A stretch of 64,000 nucleotides of DNA from Streptomyces aquilus. GTDB taxonomy: Bacteria > Actinomycetota > Actinomycetes > Streptomycetales > Streptomycetaceae. The position numbers were made by a program, and so were the translations under genes. Numbering within the stretch: position 1 is the first letter of the stretch; the number at the start of each line of letters is the position of its first letter. This document shows positions 34,373 through 42,721 of the stretch, piece by piece. The stretch is taken from assembly GCF_003955715.1 (NCBI RefSeq), contig NZ_CP034463.1, positions 6,820,001 to 6,884,000 on the forward strand. Reading direction: 5' to 3'. The notes under the pieces are model-generated. The model saw only the letters and a program-made list of their open reading frames with translations, had not been told where the DNA came from and searched no databases.

Positions 34373-35500
34373 TCACAGCCAGCCGTTGCGCTTCAGGGTG
34401 CGGTGGATGCCGAGGCAGATGACACCGGTGATCATCATGATCACGGGGTAGCCGTACTTCCAGTGCGTCTCGGGCATGTAGTCGAAGTTCATGCCGTACA
34501 CGCCACACACCATCGTCGGTACGGCGATGATGGCCGCCCACGAGGTGATCTTCCGCATGTCCTCGTTCTGCGCGACGGACGCCTGCGCGAGGTTGGCCTG
34601 GAGGATCGAGTTGAGGAGCTCGTCGAAGCCGATGACCTGCTCCTGCACGCGGGCGAGGTGGTCGGCGACGTCCCGGAAGTACTTCTGGATGTCGGGGTCG
34701 ATCAGCCGCATCGGCCGCTCGCTCAGCAGCTGCATGGGCCGCAGCAGCGGCGACACCGCCCGCTTGAACTCCAGCACCTCACGCTTGAGCTGGTAGATCC
34801 GGCCGGCGTCCGAGCCGCGCGGGGAGCCCTTGCGGCCCGGCGAGAACACGTCCGTCTCGACCTCGTCGATGTCGTCCTGCACGGCGTCGGCGACCGCGAT
34901 GTAGCCGTCGACGACGTGGTCGGCGATCGCGTGCAGCACCGCGGAGGGGCCCTTGGCGAGCAGCTCCGGGTCGTCCTGGAGGCGGTGGCGCAGCGCCCGC
35001 AGCGAACCCTGGCCGCCGTGCCGGACGGTGATGAAGAAGTCCCGTCCGGTGAAGCACATGACCTCGCCGGTCTCGACGACCTCGCTGTTGGCGGTGAGGC
35101 GGTCGTGCTCGACGTAGTGGATGGTCTTGAAGACGGTGAACAGGGAGTCGTCGTAGCGCTCCAGCTTCGGCCGCTGGTGCGCCTGGACGGCGTCCTCGAC
35201 GGCCAGCGGGTGCAGCCCGAACTCGCTCGCGATACCGGCGAATTCGGCCTCGGTCGGCTCGTGCAGACCGATCCAGACGAAGCCGCCGTCGCGGCGCACC
35301 TGACGCATCGCCTCGTGCGGCGTCAGCGGCAGGGGCGTCTCGACGCGGGCGCCGTCGCGGTAGACGGCGCAGTCGACGACGGCCGAGGGGGTGCCGGGGT
35401 CGCGGGTGGTGTCGTACGCCCCGCCGTCCATGCGCACGCCCTTGCGGAGCGAGGGACGGGACGGGCGGACGACGGCGCGCAGGTCGCGGATCATCGACAT
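34373..35500 (-). CDS. corA: CorA family magnesium/cobalt channel
   Basis: 375 aa, ATG 35498-35500 with GAAGGAG 7 bases before. Long soluble N-terminal domain (FVWIGLHEPTEAEF, HPLAVEDAVQAHQRPKLERY), then two C-terminal membrane helices with the channel signature YGMNF between them and the basic end TLKRNGWL. The protein forms a homopentameric channel. A leader of about 300-400 bases with hairpins and a short ORF lies upstream, suggesting control after transcription starts. The MgtE_N/CBS and DUF1003 genes lie 1.5 kb away. Confidence 0.95.
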   Translation of the reverse strand: MSMIRDLRAVVRPSRPSLRKGVRMDGGAYDTTRDPGTPSAVVDCAVYRDGARVETPLPLTPHEAMRQVRRDGGFVWIGLHEPTEAEFAGIASEFGLHPLAVEDAVQAHQRPKLERYDDSLFTVFKTIHYVEHDRLTANSEVVETGEVMCFTGRDFFITVRHGGQGSLRALRHRLQDDPELLAKGPSAVLHAIADHVVDGYIAVADAVQDDIDEVETDVFSPGRKGSPRGSDAGRIYQLKREVLEFKRAVSPLLRPMQLLSERPMRLIDPDIQKYFRDVADHLARVQEQVIGFDELLNSILQANLAQASVAQNEDMRKITSWAAIIAVPTMVCGVYGMNFDYMPETHWKYGYPVIMMITGVICLGIHRTLKRNGWL

Positions 35501-35757
35501 GGCAGGCTCCTTCGCGACAGGCAACGAAAGGCCGCTTCAACGGGTGGAACTGCCCGGAATGGGGACGTCCGAACGGCAGATGTTTGGCACGTCCACAAAG
35601 CGGGGAGCACCGCACCATTGCGGTGGCAGGCTTCGTTGCTGATACAGATGCTGATTTCGAATCAGACAGATCAGGCAGATCTAGACGAAGTGCTCTTCCG
35701 ATGAAGACGCGAGCGCGACGAGAGGCGGCGGTGAGCCGGGGACCCGGATCAGCTACA

Positions 35758-35805
35758 TCAGCGGGCGGAAGAGCGAGTGGTACTGCACGGGTGACTTCGA
35801 TCCAT
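35758..35805 (-). CDS. Short ORF (15 codons) in the corA leader, possible leader peptide
   Basis: ATG 35803-35805 is preceded, 9 bases away, by GGAGGAGGTGGGG, one of the strongest ribosome sites in the window. The peptide reads MDRSHPCSTTRSSAR and ends 257 bases before the corA start. No homology can be judged at this length. Salmonella corA and mgtA have leader peptides, so a regulatory uORF is plausible, but no direct evidence exists here. Confidence 0.45.
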   Translation of the reverse strand: MDRSHPCSTTRSSAR

Positions 35806-35828
35806 GACAGCCCCACCTCCTCCGGCCG

Positions 35829-35880
35829 GTCCCTCGTAAGGGACGTTCATTCCCCGTAGGGGAGTTCCCCTCGCAGGGGA
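35829..35880. repeat. Three consecutive short hairpins upstream of corA
   Basis: GTCCCTCGTAAGGGAC (35829-35844), TCCCCGTAGGGGA (35851-35863) and TCCCCTCGCAGGGGA (35866-35880) stand in a row. Minus-strand loops are TACG, TAC and GCG. They lie just upstream of the short ORF's ribosome site. The 508-base region 35501-36008 otherwise holds an AT-richer tract at about 35640-35705 and small hairpins (CTGATT-TCG-AATCAG at about 35651). Confidence 0.7.
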
Positions 35881-36008
35881 TTTTCATGGCGTCGGGACTC
35901 GATCGCGACGCTTCTGCGTGCTGCCCCGAACGACCGGGCAAGAGTATCAGCCGACTGAAGTGTCAAGGCGCTGCTTTGCCCGGTACTGACGAGTTCTATG
36001 CTCGCGGC

Positions 36009-36593
36009 ATGGCTGATGTTCTTCCTCTGGTCGAGGCCCGGTTGCGTACCGCGCTCGGCGAGCCGGACGCCCGCGCGGCGGTCACCTTCCTGGGCACGGA
36101 CCGCATCGAGGTGCTCCGCTTCCACGAGGGCGACATCGTCCGCTACGCCACGCTCGGCATGTCCGCGGCGCCGATGGGCGACCCCACCGCGATGCTGGCC
36201 GACCCGGTCAAGGGCCCCCGCGCCGAGCTGTTCCTGTCGGTCCGCGCGGGCCTCGCCGACACCGACAAGGTGCTCCGCGCGCTCGCCGTCCTCGCCGCGT
36301 CGCCGCAGGTCGAGGGCGTGATCGTGGCCCCCGGCGCGTCCCTCGACGTGGGTGAACCGCTGTGGCCCGGCGCCCCGTTCACCTCGGTCCTGGTGGCCGA
36401 GCCGGGCGGCCTGGTCGAGGACCTGGAGCTGGACGAGCCCATGGACCCGGTCCAGTTCCTGCCCCTCCTGCCCATGACCCCGAACGAGGCCGCCTGGAAG
36501 CGGGTGCACGGTGCCCAGGCCCTCCAGGAGCGCTGGCTGACGAACGGGACGGACCTCAGGGACCCGTCCCGGAAGTCCGTCCCGCTGGAGTGA
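36009..36593 (+). CDS. Suppressor-of-fused (SUFU) domain-like protein
   Basis: 194 aa from ATG 36009 (MADVLPLVEARLRTALGE); the upstream in-frame extension is not conserved-looking. The C-terminal phrase PVQFLPLLPMTPNEAAWKRV then HGAQALQERW is the pattern of bacterial SUFU-domain proteins, and VEGVIVAPGASLDVGEPLWP is the preceding strand region. Bacterial members are of unknown function, some acting in toxin immunity, but no toxin is adjacent here. Divergent from corA. Confidence 0.8.
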   Translation: MADVLPLVEARLRTALGEPDARAAVTFLGTDRIEVLRFHEGDIVRYATLGMSAAPMGDPTAMLADPVKGPRAELFLSVRAGLADTDKVLRALAVLAASPQVEGVIVAPGASLDVGEPLWPGAPFTSVLVAEPGGLVEDLELDEPMDPVQFLPLLPMTPNEAAWKRVHGAQALQERWLTNGTDLRDPSRKSVPLE

Positions 36594-36645
36594 GCGTGGG
36601 GTGAGCGCGGGGTGAGCAAGCTCACCAAGTGGTGGCCGGAAACCG

Positions 36646-37869
36646 TCAGTTGACGAAGACCGCCACACCGTCCTCTGTGGCGTGCTTCGACTCCAGCTCT
36701 TCCACCTCATGAGTCAGCGCGGTCCGTCGTACGACGACCACGGCGGCGCCCACGAGCGCGGTGACCGCCGCCACCACGAACGGCATGTGGATGTCGGTCC
36801 ACTCCTCGATCCGCGGTGCGAAGTAGGGGGCCGCGGCGGCCGCGAACCAGCGCACGAAGTTGTAGCCGGCGCTGGCGACCGGACGCGGGGCGTCCGACAC
36901 ACCCAGGGCCAACTCGGTGTAGACGGTGTTGTTCACGCCGATGAACGCGCCGGACAGGATCGTGCAGACGATCGCGGTGGTGTGACTGCCGTAGCCGAGG
37001 ACGAGCACGTCCGCCGCGAGCAGCACCAGCGAGCCGCCGAGCACCTTCAGCGAACCGAACCGCGCCTGCAATCGCGGCGCCACGATCACGGAGAACACCG
37101 CGAGCAGCACACCCCAGGCGAAGAACACGGCACCCGATTTGTACGGCGTCATGTTCAGCACGAACGGGGTGAAGGCCAGCACGGTGAAGAACGTGTAGTT
37201 GTAGAAGAACGCCGAGGCGGCGGCGGAGGCCAGGCCGCCGTGGCCGAGCGCCTTCACGGGGTCGAGCAGCGAGGTCTTCCGGGCCGGCTTCGGCTGTTCC
37301 TTCAGGAACACCGTGATGCACAGGAAGCCGACCGCCATCAGGAAGGCCGTGCCGAAGAACGGGTACCGCCAGCTGGCGTCCCCGAGCAGTGCGCCCAGCA
37401 GCGGACCGCAGGCCATGCCGAGGCCGAGCGCGGACTCGTACAGCAGGATCGCCGCGGCGCTCCCTCCCGCCGCCGCGCCGACGATGACCGCGAGCGCCGT
37501 CGAGACGAACAGGGCGTTGCCGAGCCCCCAGCCCGCCCGGAACCCGACGAGCTCGGCGACCGAGCCCGACGTACCGGCGAGACCCGCGAAGACCACCACG
37601 AACGCGAGGCCGAGCAGCAGTGTCCTGCGGCCGCCGATCCGGCTGGAGACCCAGCCGGTGATCAGCATCGCGAACGCGGTGATCAGGAAGTACGAGGTGA
37701 AGAGCAGCGAGACCTGACCGGCGGTGGCGTCGAGACCCTGGGCGATGGAGGGCAGGATCGGGTCGACGAGTCCGATGCCCATGAAGGCGACGACGGAGGC
37801 GCCGGCCGTGGCCCAGACCGCCTTGGGCTGTCGCAGGAGGCTGCCCGCTCCCGCGTCGAGGGCGTCCAT
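36646..37869 (-). CDS. MFS efflux transporter
   Basis: 407 aa with 12 hydrophobic segments and the MFS loop motif GWVSSRIGGRRTLLLGLAFV between helices 2 and 3; GWGLGNALFVSTALAVIVG is the helix-4 region. DHA1-type drug/proton antiporter is the most likely class. I start at ATG 37867-37869, since a promoter at 37921-37950 predicts transcription beginning near 37914, excluding the GTG at 37920. No regulator gene is adjacent, yet an operator-like palindrome sits in the promoter spacer. Substrate unknown. Confidence 0.9.
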   Translation of the reverse strand: MDALDAGAGSLLRQPKAVWATAGASVVAFMGIGLVDPILPSIAQGLDATAGQVSLLFTSYFLITAFAMLITGWVSSRIGGRRTLLLGLAFVVVFAGLAGTSGSVAELVGFRAGWGLGNALFVSTALAVIVGAAAGGSAAAILLYESALGLGMACGPLLGALLGDASWRYPFFGTAFLMAVGFLCITVFLKEQPKPARKTSLLDPVKALGHGGLASAAASAFFYNYTFFTVLAFTPFVLNMTPYKSGAVFFAWGVLLAVFSVIVAPRLQARFGSLKVLGGSLVLLAADVLVLGYGSHTTAIVCTILSGAFIGVNNTVYTELALGVSDAPRPVASAGYNFVRWFAAAAAPYFAPRIEEWTDIHMPFVVAAVTALVGAAVVVVRRTALTHEVEELESKHATEDGVAVFVN

Positions 37870-37920
37870 GGTTTCTCTCTTTCCGGTGAGAACGGCTGTC
37901 GAGATGGTTGCTGTATGCAC

Positions 37921-37950
37921 ATAGTAAGTTAGGGCAGCTAATTAATGCAA
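37921..37950 (-). promoter_or_regulatory. Promoter of the MFS gene with operator-like palindrome
   Basis: On the minus strand TTGCAT (37945-37950) and TACTAT (37921-37926) are 18 bases apart, a vegetative-type promoter. Its spacer contains TTAGGGCAGCTAA (37929-37941; TTAG and CTAA arms), the kind of small palindrome bound by MarR- or PadR-family repressors. The 37-bp AT-rich block stands out from the surrounding DNA. Confidence 0.6.
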
Positions 37951-38039
37951 GCTACATCTACTTTCGTACGGTGAACGGTTCAGCCCGGACGGGTGATCGT
38001 CCTTGACGTGGCGGGGCAGGGGTAGGACCGTGGGGCCCT

Positions 38040-38681
38040 ATGAGGGGCGAACCCAGTTGCCCGAAGTGTGGTGGCCGGGTCAGGGCTCCCGGACTCTTCG
38101 CCGATTCCTGGCAGTGCGACGTGCACGGGACCGTGCACCCGTTGCAGCCCGTGATCCCGCCCAGCGTCGAGGCCCTCGGCGTCGTGGTGCATCGCACGCA
38201 GGTGCCGGTGTGGATGCCGTGGCCGCTGCCGGTCGGCTGGCTCTTCACGGGCGTCGGCAGTGCCGGTGACGACCGCAGTGGCGGCCGTGCGACGGCTGTG
38301 GCCTGCTCGGGGCCCGGACCGCTCGGCGGTTTCGGCGAGCTGATCCTCGTCGCCGAGGAACTCGGCGTCGGCCTCGGCGCGCGCTACGCGGGCATCGACG
38401 GGCCGGACCCGGGGCCGTACATGAGTGTCGAGAAGCCGCCCCAGGCCAAGGTGCTGGCGGCCGGCCGCCCGACCCCGCTGTGGCATGTCTCCGGTACTCC
38501 GGACGACCGGGCCGTGTTCGCGGGCGAGGCGCTCGGGCTGTGGCTGTGGGCGGTCGTGTGGCCCGAGCAGTCGGGACTGCTGATGTACGACGAGCTGGTG
38601 CTGACGGATCTGCGGGACGCCGGGGCCGAGGTGGAGCTGGTCCCCTGCGGGGCGTTGTCGCCGCGGCTGTTGAAACCCTGA
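38040..38681 (+). CDS. Conserved protein with N-terminal zinc ribbon (DUF6758-like)
   Basis: 213 aa. The N-terminus MRGEPSCPKCGGRVRAPGLF followed by WQCDVHGTVHPL provides C-x2-C and C-x2-H metal ligands. The rest is soluble and Gly/Pro-rich, with LPVGWLFTGVGSAGDDRSGG and YMSVEKPPQAKVLAAGRPTP. This protein is common in Streptomyces, with no known function. ATG 38040 in a weak RBS context. The 108 bases to the PHP gene carry no further gene. Confidence 0.85.
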   Translation: MRGEPSCPKCGGRVRAPGLFADSWQCDVHGTVHPLQPVIPPSVEALGVVVHRTQVPVWMPWPLPVGWLFTGVGSAGDDRSGGRATAVACSGPGPLGGFGELILVAEELGVGLGARYAGIDGPDPGPYMSVEKPPQAKVLAAGRPTPLWHVSGTPDDRAVFAGEALGLWLWAVVWPEQSGLLMYDELVLTDLRDAGAEVELVPCGALSPRLLKP

Positions 38682-38789
38682 GTGTTTGTGTAGGGGTCGC
38701 TATGGGCTTTCGGGTGTGACATGAGGGCTCGGAAATCCGGTTATCCTTGAGCGACCCCTTCCGTACCCTCACCGCCTGGAGTTCGCGTC

Positions 38790-39647
38790 GTGCGTATCGA
38801 CCTGCACACCCACTCCACCGCGTCCGACGGTACGGACACCCCGGCCGAGCTGGTGCGCAACGCTGCCGCCGCCGGGCTGGACGTCGTCGCCCTGACCGAC
38901 CACGACACCACGCGCGGACACGCCGAGGCCATCGCCGCGCTGCCCGAGGGGCTCACGCTCGTCACCGGGGCCGAGCTGTCCTGCCGGATCGACGGCGTCT
39001 CCATGCACCTGCTGGCCTACCTCTTCGACCCCGAGGAGCCGGAGCTGCTCGCCGAGCGTGAGCTGGTGCGGGACGACCGGGTGCCGCGAGCGCGCGGAAT
39101 GGTCACCAAGCTCCAGGCGCTGGGCGTGCCCGTCACCTGGGAGCAGGTCGCGCGGATCGCCGGCGACGGCTCGGTCGGCCGGCCGCACGTCGCGACCGCG
39201 CTCGTCGAGCTCGGTGTCGTACCGACCGTCAGCGACGCCTTCACCGAGGACTGGCTGGCCGACGGCGGCCGGGCGTACGTGGAGAAGCACGAGACCGACC
39301 CCTTCGAGGCGATCCGGCTGGTCAAGGCCGCCGGCGGAGTCACCGTCTTCGCCCACCCCGGCGCCGACAAGCGCGGCCGTACCGTCCCCGAGTCCGCCAT
39401 CGCGAAGATGGCCGCGGCCGGGCTCGACGGCATCGAGGTCGACCACATGGACCACGACCCGGAGACCCGGGACCGGCTGCGCGGGCTCGCCGCCGACCTG
39501 GGGCTCCTCGTCACCGGCTCCTCGGACTACCACGGCAGCCGCAAGACGGTGACGCTCGGCGAGTTCCGGACCGACCCCGAGGTGTACGGGGAGATCACCC
39601 GGCGGGCGACGGGCGCGTTCCCGGTGCCGGGGACCGGCGGGGCCTGA
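38790..39647 (+). CDS. PHP-domain phosphoesterase
   Basis: 285 aa, GTG start. Metal-binding motifs of the PHP fold are clear: IDLHTHSTASDGTDTP (His-x-His), LTDHDTTRGH, GAELSC, VFAHPGA and GSSDYHG. Members hydrolyse 3'-5' nucleotide or sugar phosphates, such as 3',5'-nucleoside bisphosphates or short RNA (RNase AM/YciV type). No polymerase domain is attached. Probably cotranscribed with marC, 55 bases downstream. Confidence 0.92.
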   Translation: MRIDLHTHSTASDGTDTPAELVRNAAAAGLDVVALTDHDTTRGHAEAIAALPEGLTLVTGAELSCRIDGVSMHLLAYLFDPEEPELLAERELVRDDRVPRARGMVTKLQALGVPVTWEQVARIAGDGSVGRPHVATALVELGVVPTVSDAFTEDWLADGGRAYVEKHETDPFEAIRLVKAAGGVTVFAHPGADKRGRTVPESAIAKMAAAGLDGIEVDHMDHDPETRDRLRGLAADLGLLVTGSSDYHGSRKTVTLGEFRTDPEVYGEITRRATGAFPVPGTGGA

Positions 39648-39702
39648 GGGACCGCCCTCGCGCCCACCTGATCCACTTTTCTTTCTTCCGCAAGGCTCAC
39701 CT

Positions 39703-40308
39703 GTGTTCGACGCTGCCGTTTTCGGCTCCCTCTTCCTGACCCTGTTCGTCATCATGGATCCCCCGGGGATCACCCCGATCTTCCTCGCCCTGACCGCCGG
39801 CCGGCCCGGCAAGGTGCAGAAGCGGATGGCCTTCCAGGCCGTCTGCGTGGCGGGCGGGGTGATCGCGGTCTTCGGCCTCCTCGGCCACCAGATCCTCGAC
39901 TACCTGCACGTCTCCGTGCCCGCGCTCATGATCGCGGGCGGACTGCTGCTCCTGCTGATCGCCCTGGACCTGCTCACCGGCAAGACCGACGAGCCCAAGC
40001 AGACCAAGGACGTCAACGTCGCCCTGGTGCCGCTGGGCATGCCGCTGCTGGCCGGGCCCGGTGCGATCGTGTCCGTGATCCTGGCCGTGCAGAAGGCCGA
40101 CAGTGTCGCCACGCAGGTGTCGGTGTGGGCGGCGATCCTCGCCATCCATGTCGTGCTGTGGCTGGTCATGCGGTACTCGCTGCTGATCATCCGGGTCATC
40201 AAGGACGGCGGGGTCGTCCTGGTGACACGGCTCGCGGGGATGATGCTGTCCGCGATCGCCGTGCAGCAGATCATCAACGGGGTCACGCAGGTGATCCGGG
40301 GGAGCTGA
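39703..40308 (+). CDS. MarC family integral membrane protein
   Basis: 201 aa with six hydrophobic segments; opening FGSLFLTLFVIMDPPGITPI and ALVPLGMPLLAGPGAIVSVI are the MarC signature (NPxG...PLxxGPGxI), and the C-terminal phrase is RLAGMMLSAIAVQQIINGV. GTG start after AAGG. Function of the family is unresolved despite its name; it is not proven to give antibiotic resistance. Ends 72 bases before a strong hairpin. Confidence 0.92.
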   Translation: MFDAAVFGSLFLTLFVIMDPPGITPIFLALTAGRPGKVQKRMAFQAVCVAGGVIAVFGLLGHQILDYLHVSVPALMIAGGLLLLLIALDLLTGKTDEPKQTKDVNVALVPLGMPLLAGPGAIVSVILAVQKADSVATQVSVWAAILAIHVVLWLVMRYSLLIIRVIKDGGVVLVTRLAGMMLSAIAVQQIINGVTQVIRGS

Positions 40309-40380
40309 GCCGAGCCGAGCCTCGTACGGCTTCGGGTCGACGCTTCGGTCGAACGCTTCGGGTGAAGCCTTCGGGAAGCA

Positions 40381-40420
40381 CAGAGCCCCCGCACGACATC
40401 GTTGCCGTGCGGGGGCTCTG
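40381..40420. terminator. Bidirectional terminator hairpin
   Basis: Perfect 15-bp stem (CAGAGCCCCCGCACG and complement) around the 10-base loop ACATCGTTGC, between marC and the convergent 50-aa gene, whose stop is 10 bases further on. Confidence 0.85.
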
Positions 40421-40430
40421 AAGCTGGTTG

Positions 40431-40583
40431 TTATGAGGCCGAGGTGTCGGCCGGGCGAATCCAGAGGCGCTGTCCGATGGCGGCGGCCTGCTGAACGATC
40501 CGGTTGACGGAGGCGGCGTCCACGACGGTGCTGTCCACGGGGGTACCGTCGACATCGTCGAGTCGCATGATTTCGAAGCGCAT
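40431..40583 (-). CDS. Conserved 50-aa protein
   Basis: Reads MRFEIMRLDDVDGTPVDSTV, then VDAASVNRIVQQAAAIGQRL and the end WIRPADTSAS. ATG 40581-40583 follows GGGAG at 7 bases; TAA stop at 40431. GC3 bias and the balanced composition look coding, and I recall near-identical small proteins across Streptomyces. No known function. A 187-base AT-richer region upstream (about 40615-40720, including ACAAACATTCCCTACGCTAA) should hold its promoter. Confidence 0.75.
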   Translation of the reverse strand: MRFEIMRLDDVDGTPVDSTVVDAASVNRIVQQAAAIGQRLWIRPADTSAS

Positions 40584-40770
40584 GGGCTTCTCCCTTCGTC
40601 TGGTCATCCTCCTGAAGGAGAACAGCTGCGTATGTCTGTATCTAACGGGCTGCGTGTTACAAACATTCCCTACGCTAAAGAAATTTTTCGAACGACTAAC
40701 TACTGACCGGTAAGTGGTCCGTATGAGACTGACCGGGACCGGTTGTGTTCGCAGCGTGACCGCCGGGACA

Positions 40771-41673
40771 ATGGTGGCGATGAACGACGACCTTCAGGCG
40801 CTGGGCGCCCGCATCGACCACACCAACGAGCTGTTGCAGCGCATGCTCGCCGAGGTGGCGAAGACGCCCTCGACCCACGCGATCTTCGTCGACGCGGGGT
40901 ATCTCTACGCGGCCGCGGGGCGCCTGGTCGCCGGGACGGAGGACCGCCGCGCCTTCGACATCGACACCGAGGGACTCATCGAGGCGCTCATCGACCGGGC
41001 CCGTACGATCTTCGCGGACAGCAGACTGCTCCGGGTCTACTGGTACGACGGGGCCAGGCGCCGCATCCACACCGCCGAGCAGCAGTCGATCGCCGAACTC
41101 CCGGACGTCAAGGTGCGGTTGGGCAACCTCAACGCCAACAACCAGCAGAAGGGCGTCGACTCACTGATCCGCTCCGACCTGGAGTCCCTCGCCCGGCACC
41201 GCGCGATCAGCGACGCGGCCCTGCTCGGCGGCGACGAGGACCTGGTGTCGGCGGTGGAGGCGGCACAGGGCTACGGCGCCCGCGTCCACCTCTGGGGCAT
41301 CGAGGCCCCCGAGGGCCGCAACCAGGCCGAGCCGCTGCTCTGGGAGGTCGACAGCCAGCGCGTCTTCGACCTCGACTTCTTCAAGCCGTACGTCGCCCGC
41401 CGCACGTCCGCCGCGTACGAGGCCTCGGTGACCCGGCCCGCCCGCGAGGACGTCCGTTTCGTCGGCGCCCAGATCGCGGCGAAGTGGCTGGCGGCACGGG
41501 GCCGGGACGCCCTGGTGGAGCTGCTGCCGGGCCACCCCTACCTGCCCGGGTCGGTCGACCAGGACCTGCTGGTGGAGGCGGAGGGGCTGCTCCAGTACTC
41601 GCTGCGCGGCCAGGCGGACCTGCGGCGGGCGTTGCGGGACGGGTTCTGGGAGCACTTGCAGACGCAGTACTAG
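40771..41673 (+). CDS. NYN-domain (PIN-like) putative RNase
   Basis: 300 aa. The NYN/PIN fold is visible from THAIFVDAGYLYAAAGRLVA (first acidic residue) through KVRLGNLNANNQQKGVDSLI to AALLGGDEDLVSAVEAAQGY, giving the conserved Asp residues that bind metal. The C-terminal part lacks membrane segments. Start is ATG 40771 or 40780 (three residues different); neither has a strong RBS. LabA/YaiI-like proteins of this class cleave RNA. Stop overlaps the convergent hydrolase stop by 3 bases. Confidence 0.85.
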   Translation: MVAMNDDLQALGARIDHTNELLQRMLAEVAKTPSTHAIFVDAGYLYAAAGRLVAGTEDRRAFDIDTEGLIEALIDRARTIFADSRLLRVYWYDGARRRIHTAEQQSIAELPDVKVRLGNLNANNQQKGVDSLIRSDLESLARHRAISDAALLGGDEDLVSAVEAAQGYGARVHLWGIEAPEGRNQAEPLLWEVDSQRVFDLDFFKPYVARRTSAAYEASVTRPAREDVRFVGAQIAAKWLAARGRDALVELLPGHPYLPGSVDQDLLVEAEGLLQYSLRGQADLRRALRDGFWEHLQTQY

Positions 41674-42551
41674 CCGGTCTTCGGGGTGCTGTCCCAGAAG
41701 TCGGCGAAGGCGCGGGCCGTTTCGAGAGGACGGTCGGTGTTGGGGGAGTGCTCGGCACCGGCGATGACCGTGCGGTGGGCGTGGAGTCGTACGGCCATGT
41801 CGTCGAGGAGGGGCACCGGCCAGGTGTCGTCGTGCGCCCCCGACAGCACATGGAACGGCAGCGCCACGGCGGCCAGTTCACCGACCCGGTCCGGCTCGGT
41901 GCACAACTGGCGGCCGGTGGCGATGAGTTGGGCGGGCTTGTTGCCCAGCCAGCGTCGGCGCAGATCGTCCCGGTCGTCGAGCCCCTCGTCGAGCTCGCCG
42001 GTGTCGGTCTCCTCGGGCGGCTCCATGGCCTGGATCGCGTCCCACACCTTCGCCATGCTCATCACGGCGAGCGCGTCCCGGAGCAGCTTGACGCGCTGCT
42101 GCTGGGAGCCGGAGATCTGGGCGGGGCCCGAGGACATGAGGGTCAGGGAACGGAAGGGCGTCGGGTCGAGGAGGACGGCGGCCCGCGCGATCTGCCCGCC
42201 GAGCGAGTGCCCCACGAGATGCACGGGCGCCCCGACGGCAGCCGCCTGAGCGAGCACGTCCTTCGCCAACTCGTCCTGGGCGTAAGCGGATTCGTCGGCG
42301 TCCGGCCCGTCCGACTGGTACTGGCCGCGCCCGTCCACGGCGACCGTACGGTACCCACGCGCCGCGAGCGGCTCGTGCAGCGGGTTGAAGTCCTCCTTGC
42401 TGCCGGTGAACCCGGGCAGCAGCAGGGCGGTTCCGCGCGGTGTGACGCCGTCCGCCACCGGAGCGTCGACCACGGCGAACTCACCGCGTGACGTGCGCAG
42501 GGAGTAGGCGCGGGCGCCGGGGGGCGGAGCGAAGGTGGGGGGACGGCTCAT
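41670..42551 (-). CDS. Alpha/beta hydrolase
   Basis: 293 aa. Nucleophile elbow VGHSLGGQIA (Ser), oxyanion segment LLLPGFTGSKEDF, Asp in SGAHDDTWPV and His in AGAEHSPNTDRP, near the C-terminus, complete the triad. Fold and order are standard. No signal peptide. The substrate is unknown; no linked pathway. Its upstream region (42552-42771) contains 23-bp tandem repeats and the helicase terminator. Confidence 0.9.
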   Translation of the reverse strand: MSRPPTFAPPPGARAYSLRTSRGEFAVVDAPVADGVTPRGTALLLPGFTGSKEDFNPLHEPLAARGYRTVAVDGRGQYQSDGPDADESAYAQDELAKDVLAQAAAVGAPVHLVGHSLGGQIARAAVLLDPTPFRSLTLMSSGPAQISGSQQQRVKLLRDALAVMSMAKVWDAIQAMEPPEETDTGELDEGLDDRDDLRRRWLGNKPAQLIATGRQLCTEPDRVGELAAVALPFHVLSGAHDDTWPVPLLDDMAVRLHAHRTVIAGAEHSPNTDRPLETARAFADFWDSTPKTG

Positions 42552-42626
42552 GGCTCGAGGCTATCCGGCGGGGGGTCGGGACGCGGCGTGAGGTGGACCA
42601 CCTGGGCTTGGGGAGCGCATGCCGTT

Positions 42627-42712
42627 GGGGGTCGTGTGACCGTGCCCTTGGGCGTCGTGTGTCCGTGCCCCTGGGGGCAGTGTGCCCGTGTCCTTGGGCG
42701 CCGTGTGCCCGG
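42627..42712. repeat. 23-bp imperfect tandem repeat, about 3.7 copies
   Basis: Units start at 42627, 42650, 42673 and 42696, each like GGGCGTCGTGTGTCCGTGCC plus three bases; the fourth is partial. The period is not a multiple of three, and the array is between two minus-strand genes. Possibly a slippage-derived array in the hydrolase's 5' region. Confidence 0.85.
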
Positions 42713-42721
42713 AAATGGCGG

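Noticed and set aside
35829..35880. CRISPR repeat remnant (TCCCC...GGGGA palindromes look like type I-E repeats)
   Set aside because: The three palindromes differ in sequence, lack spacers of constant length, and no cas genes are present.
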